Source of the DNA: JBFMHP01 sp964557295
GTDB taxonomy: Bacteria; Pseudomonadota; Gammaproteobacteria; RBG-16-57-12
Reading direction: 5' to 3'
DNA length: 25,231 nucleotides
Assembly (NCBI GenBank): GCA_964557295.1
Contig: CAZKZP010000042.1
Coordinates: forward strand, 1 to 25,231
How positions within the stretch are numbered: the stretch's first letter is position 1; every line of letters begins with the position of its first letter. This document shows positions 21,428 through 25,231 of the stretch, one piece after another. The position numbers were made by a program, and so were the translations under genes. Under the pieces are notes generated by a model. It did not search any database. It had not been told where the DNA came from and worked only from the letters and a program-made list of their open reading frames with translations.

Positions 21428-23430
21428 CTAAACTGCTTCCGCCTGATCCGCATACAAATAACACCGCGTCTGATGCGTTTCGGTGAACACGCTGACACCC
21501 GGATAATTCAAGCGGCATTGCGGCATGGCCTTCGGGCAGCGCNNNNNNNNNNGATGGAAATGGCAGCCGGAGGGCGGATTGATCGGCGAGGGCAGCTCGC
21601 CGGTGAGTTTTTGCTTTTCGATCGGTTTTTCCGTGATGCTCGGCACCGCGGATAACAGCGCCTGGGTGTAGGGATGCTTGGGATGCGCGATCACCTCCTC
21701 CACCTTGCCCTGCTCGACGATGCGGCCGAGATACATCACCGCGACATCGTGCGCGAGATATTCGACCACGGAGATGTTGTGCGTGATGAACAGGTACGCC
21801 AGCCCCAACTCCTGCTGCAATCGTTTCAGCAGATTGAGGATCTGCGCCTGCACCGAGACATCGAGCGCGCTGGTCGGCTCATCGCAGATGNNNNNNNNNN
21901 GGCTCGACTGCCAAGGCGCGCGCGATGCAGATGCGCTGGCGCTGGCCGCCGGAGAATTCGTGCGGATAGCGGTGCTTGTGCTCCGGGCGCAGCCCCACCT
22001 GCTGCAACAACTCGTCGATGCGCTGCTGGCGGGATATCGCATCACCGCCCTTGCGCTGCGCCACCATGCCCTCCTCGATGATGTCGACCACCCGCATGCG
22101 CGGATTGAGCGAGGAGAACGGGTCTTGAAAGATGATCTGCATGTCGCCACGGTGCGGGCGCAATTCGCGGCCGCTCAACTGCGTCAGCTCCAGATCATCG
22201 AAGCGTACCGCCCCGCCGGTGGGACGGGTCAACTGCAGGATGGCCTTGCCGACGGTGGTTTTGCCGCAGCCGGATTCTCCCACCAGGGCCAGGGTCTGCC
22301 CGGCCTTGAGCTCGATGTTCACGCCATCGACGGCATGCACCTGCCCGGCCGCGCGCTTGAACAGACCCTTATGAATCGGGAAATGCACCTTGAGATCCGC
22401 GACCTTGAGCATCAGACGCTGGCTTACCGGTTGCGCCGGCGCGGACGCTAGGGGCGCGCTCGCACTCTTCGGCGCGGGCGCCTGCACGCCATACTGCGGA
22501 TCGGCCAGATGACACCGCACACCACTGCCCTGCCCTGCGCTGGTCCATTGCGGCACGGTGTGGCGGCACAGCTCCCAGGCATAATCGCAGCGGTCGGCGA
22601 AGCGGCAGCCGGTGAATTCCGTGGTCAGCGGCGGCACGTTGCCGTGGATCACCGCGAGCGACTGCGCGCGTTTGTTCATATCGGGCAGCGAGGCGAACAG
22701 CTTGCGCGAATACGGATGCTGCGGGTGTTGGAAAAACGCCGCGCGCGCGGCCTGCTCGACGATCTGCCCCGCGTACATCACCGCGACGCAATCGGCCACT
22801 TCATGTACCACACCGAGATCGTGCGTGATCAGCATGATCGCCATGCCGGTCTGCTTCTGCAATGACTGCATCAGCTCCAGCACCTGCGCCTGGATGGTGA
22901 CATCCAGCGCNNNNNNNNNNGGCGATGGAGATCATCACCCGCTGCTTCATGCCGCCGGAGAGTTGATGCGGATATTCATCGTAACGCTGCCGCGGCGCGG
23001 GGATGCCGACGGCATCGAGCAAGGCGAACACGCGCTCGCGCGCGGCGGCGCCCCTCAGCTTGAGGTGCCGCTCGACGGATTCCTGGATCTGCGCTCCGAT
23101 GGTCATCACCGGATTGAGGCTGGTCATCGGCTCTTGAAAGATCATGCCGATGTGCTTGCCGCGTATGGCGCGCATCTGGTATTCGGGCAGCTTCAGCAGA
23201 TCCTGGCCCTTGAACAGCACCTCGCCCGAGACGATGCGCCCGGCCGGCGCGGGCACCAGCCGCATCAGCGACAGCGAGGTCATCGATTTGCCGCAGCCGG
23301 ATTCGCCGAGCAGCGCGAAGGTCTCGCCCCGGCGTATCTCGAAGCTCACCCCGTCGACCACGCGCGCGGTGCCGGACTCGCCCGCGAACCACGTCTTGAG
23401 GTCATTCACTTTCAATAATATTTCATTCAT
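21428..23430 (-). CDS. Peptide ABC transporter, fused double ATP-binding protein (YejF/GsiA-like)
   Basis: The ATPase of an oligo/dipeptide-type importer with two ATP-binding domains in one chain, about 670 residues. Domain 1 has Walker A GESGCGKS (about 42-49), Q-loop MIFQEP and signature LSGGM; its Walker B falls in the N run at 22911-22920. It ends with an oligo/dipeptide C-terminal motif (GCRFADRCDYAWELC). Domain 2 has GESGCGKT, Q-loop IIFQDP, FSGGQRQR, and CDEPTSALD just after the N run at 21891-21900, then a second GCHFH...RCPKAMPQC motif spanning the third N run. The frame looks shifted between the pieces only because of the 10-N placeholders; I read one intact gene. Start ATG at 23430, 10 bases after the permease gene. 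Confidence 0.85.
21543..21552. other. Assembly gap (10 N) near the 3' end of the double-ATPase gene
   Basis: Lies between GCHFH and RCPKAMPQC. Family members usually read GCxFHPRCP here, which would need a single missing base, so the run is likely an over-long placeholder. Confidence 0.85.
21891..21900. other. Assembly gap (10 N) before Walker B of ATPase domain 2
   Basis: Flanked by ARALAVEP and ICDEPTSALD. Joining them in frame needs a multiple of three, most simply 9 bases (three residues such as x-L-I); 10 N gives a false frameshift. Confidence 0.85.
22911..22920. other. Assembly gap (10 N) at Walker B of ATPase domain 1
   Basis: Flanked by VMISIA and ALDVTIQAQ. Family members have about 15-16 residues here including the Walker B strand and DEPTT, so roughly 45-48 bases are missing, not 10. 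Confidence 0.85.
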
Positions 23431-23440
23431 ATCATCGTGC

Positions 23441-24931
23441 TCATTGCCGCATGCGCGGATCGAAGGCGTCGCGCACCGCATCGGAAAACAGATTCGCCGC
23501 CAACACCAAAACGAACATGAATACAAAGGCCGCCAGCAGCGACCACCATACCATCGGTTCGCGCGCCATTTCCAGGCGCGCTCCATTGATCATATTGCCC
23601 CAGCTGTGCATGGTCGGATCGACGCCGACGCCGACGTACGACAACACCGCCTCGGCCAGCACCAGGCCGCTGAAGTCCAGCACCAAGCTGATCAGGACGA
23701 TGTGCATCACGTTCGGCAGGATGTGGCGGCCGAGGATGCGCGCGCGGCGCACGCCGAGGGCCTGCGCGGCCTGCACATAGTCCAGCTCGCTCAGCTTCAT
23801 CGCCTCGCCGCGTAGCAGGCGGCACAGCCCGGTCCACGAGGTCACGCCTAAAATCAGGCACAGGAACAGCAGGCGCAGATCGGCGCGCTCGGCGGCGGTC
23901 TCGAAGAGTTCCGGGTGCATGTCGATGTAGGCCTGCATGATCAGCACCGCCGCGGCGATCAGCAACACCGAGGGGATAGAGTTGAGCGTGGTGTAGACGT
24001 ATTGAATCACATCATCGACCCAGCCGCGCAGATAACCGGCGGCGATCCCCAGCGCCACGGCGAACGGCAGCATGATCAGCGTGGTGAGCGTGCCGATCAG
24101 CAGCCCGGTGCGGATGCTCTTCAGCGTGAGATAGAACACATCCATGCCGACCTTGTCGGTGCCGAAGATGTGGTAGTACAAACTTAACTGCGCGGCGCCG
24201 CCGCCTAGCACCAGCACCAGCCCGAGCGTGCCGAGCAGGGTGCGCCACGGCAGCTCACCCTGGCCGGTGATGATGCGTTGGTACATAGTGCGCCAAGCGC
24301 AGCCATGGCTGCGCGCCAGATAATAAATGATGCCTGCGCAGACCAGCGCCCAAAGCAGCACGCCGGCCAGCAATCCAGACCCGACCTTGGCCGCGATATC
24401 CGGCCACTTGTCACGTGCAGGATCCTGCAAGTGCGCCCCGCCGTAGTGCAGGCGCGGATAATCGCGCTGCGTGCTGCCATCGGGCAGTTCGAGCGTTTCC
24501 TTGGTGTAGAGATGGGTGGCGAACGGCGCGGAATAGGTCTTCTCGACGCGCGTGCGCAGCGGCGTGAGCACGAGATCGAGCACGCTCAGGGTCTCGGGGG
24601 CGTAATGCACTTCCTCACTTCCCTCTTGCGGCGGCAATTGCAGGCGAAAGTGAACACAATCCAAAAGACCGATGAAGAGATATGCCAGCAGGATCACCAG
24701 GGCGGAAGACGCCAGGCGCCGGCGCAAGACCTGGCGCCAGGCGTGCCGCAGATATTGCCGCCGTCTGATATAAACCCCCGCGCCGATGATCATGGCCAGC
24801 AGCAGATACACCAGGGCATCGGTCCACAGCACCACGATCTTCGCCGGCACGGCGGCGGCGGTGACGGCAACGCCGAGCGTGACTAGCAGGGCCAGTGCGA
24901 TGTGTTTATTGCGCAAGATTCGCTCTGTCAT
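23441..24931 (-). CDS. Peptide ABC transporter permease (YejE/DppC-like) with long N-terminal extension
   Basis: A 496-residue inner membrane permease, longer than the usual 280-340. The C-terminal half is a standard DppC/OppC domain: HIFGTDKVGMDVFY, GLLIGTLTTLIMLPFAVALGIAAGYLRGWVDD, the EAA loop EAMKLSELDYVQAAQALGVRRARILGRHILPN, and the end DAFDPRMRQ. The N-terminal half has three or more membrane helices (about 10-28, 35-52, 72-90, then 185-205) and a periplasmic stretch of about 90 residues (residues about 95-185), extra to the common form. The ATG at 24931 shares a base with the stop of the upstream permease. Substrate is likely peptides by family; not proven. Confidence 0.88.
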   Translation of the reverse strand: MTERILRNKHIALALLVTLGVAVTAAAVPAKIVVLWTDALVYLLLAMIIGAGVYIRRRQYLRHAWRQVLRRRLASSALVILLAYLFIGLLDCVHFRLQLPPQEGSEEVHYAPETLSVLDLVLTPLRTRVEKTYSAPFATHLYTKETLELPDGSTQRDYPRLHYGGAHLQDPARDKWPDIAAKVGSGLLAGVLLWALVCAGIIYYLARSHGCAWRTMYQRIITGQGELPWRTLLGTLGLVLVLGGGAAQLSLYYHIFGTDKVGMDVFYLTLKSIRTGLLIGTLTTLIMLPFAVALGIAAGYLRGWVDDVIQYVYTTLNSIPSVLLIAAAVLIMQAYIDMHPELFETAAERADLRLLFLCLILGVTSWTGLCRLLRGEAMKLSELDYVQAAQALGVRRARILGRHILPNVMHIVLISLVLDFSGLVLAEAVLSYVGVGVDPTMHSWGNMINGARLEMAREPMVWWSLLAAFVFMFVLVLAANLFSDAVRDAFDPRMRQ

Positions 24932-25231
24932 CAACTCAACCTGATGCGCGGATCGACCACGGTGTAGGAGATGTCGGTGAGGATCAGGCCGAGGATATAC
25001 AGCACCGAGCCGAGGAACACCATCGCGCGCACGATGGCGAAGTCTTGCTGATTGATGGCATCGATGGTGTAACTGCCGAGGCCGGGGATGCCGAAGAAGG
25101 ACTCCGTCAGCAGGCTGCCCATGAACAGCAGCGGAAGCACCACCACCACGCCGGTGAGGATCGGGATCAGCGCGTTCTGCAACACATGGCGGAACAGCAC
25201 CACTTGTTCGGTCAGCCCCTTGGCGCGCGCG
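24931..25231 (-). CDS. Peptide ABC transporter permease (YejB/DppB-like), C-terminal part
   Basis: The last 99 or so residues of a DppB/OppB-type inner membrane permease; its start lies right of the window. Visible are the end of the EAA loop (ARAKGLTEQVVLFRHVLQNALIPIL), a membrane helix, LTESFFGIPGLGSYTIDAI, a second helix (VFLGSVLYILGLILTDISYTVVDP) and the end DPRIRLS. It is the partner permease of the downstream gene and is coupled to it by a TGATG overlap. A periplasmic binding protein gene would be expected further right. Confidence 0.93.
   Translation of the reverse strand, partial: ARAKGLTEQVVLFRHVLQNALIPILTGVVVVLPLLFMGSLLTESFFGIPGLGSYTIDAINQQDFAIVRAMVFLGSVLYILGLILTDISYTVVDPRIRLS

Overview
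The window comes from a gammaproteobacterium with a polar-type (Pseudomonas/Vibrio-like) flagellar hierarchy. The minus strand reads, in transcriptional order from about 13.4 kb down to 1, fliC - flaG - fliD - fliS - fliT - fleQ - fleS - fleR - fliE - fliF - fliG - fliH - fliI (cut by the window edge). This is the FleQ/FleSR gene order of polarly flagellated pseudomonads and relatives. No rRNA, tRNA, CRISPR or insertion sequence was seen. The flagellar and transporter genes are GC-rich; most of the plus-strand genes between 14.5 and 21.4 kb are visibly AT-richer.

Layout: (1) 1-9009 minus: the fleQ master regulator, the fleSR two-component system behind a clear sigma-54 promoter, and the basal-body/export genes fliEFGHI. 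(2) 9194-13439 minus: the filament block, with flagellin (fliC, sigma-28-type promoter), flaG, the filament cap (fliD) and two late chaperones (fliS, fliT). (3) 13666-14139 minus: an unrecognised small membrane protein whose promoter carries a perfect palindrome in its spacer. (4) 14530-21406 plus: a tight seven-gene glycan-modification operon. It holds an HMW1C-type (GT41) glycosyltransferase, a VioA-like sugar aminotransferase, a WbqC-family protein, a SAM methyltransferase, a PglD/NeuD-like acyltransferase, a five-bladed beta-propeller (GH43/GH32-like) protein and a PhyH-type Fe(II)/2-oxoglutarate dioxygenase. (5) 21428-25231 minus: a peptide-type ABC transporter with a double-ATPase protein (yejF/gsiA-like), a permease with a long N-terminal extension (yejE/dppC-like) and the end of a second permease (yejB/dppB-like).

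Working model (inference): FleQ, possibly c-di-GMP-responsive, turns on fleSR through sigma-54; FleR then activates middle genes and sigma-28 drives fliC. The plus-strand operon beside fliC probably builds a decorated 4-amino-4,6-dideoxyhexose, and the GT41 enzyme, the only recognisable glycosyltransferase here, would put sugar on flagellin. An HMW1C-type (Asn-targeting) enzyme in that position is the most interesting system in the window. Second is a FleQ whose receiver domain carries two CxxC motifs and seems to keep the residues needed for phosphorylation.

Four 10-N runs interrupt the sequence. Three lie in the double-ATPase gene and break its frame artificially; comparison with the family suggests the real missing lengths differ from 10.
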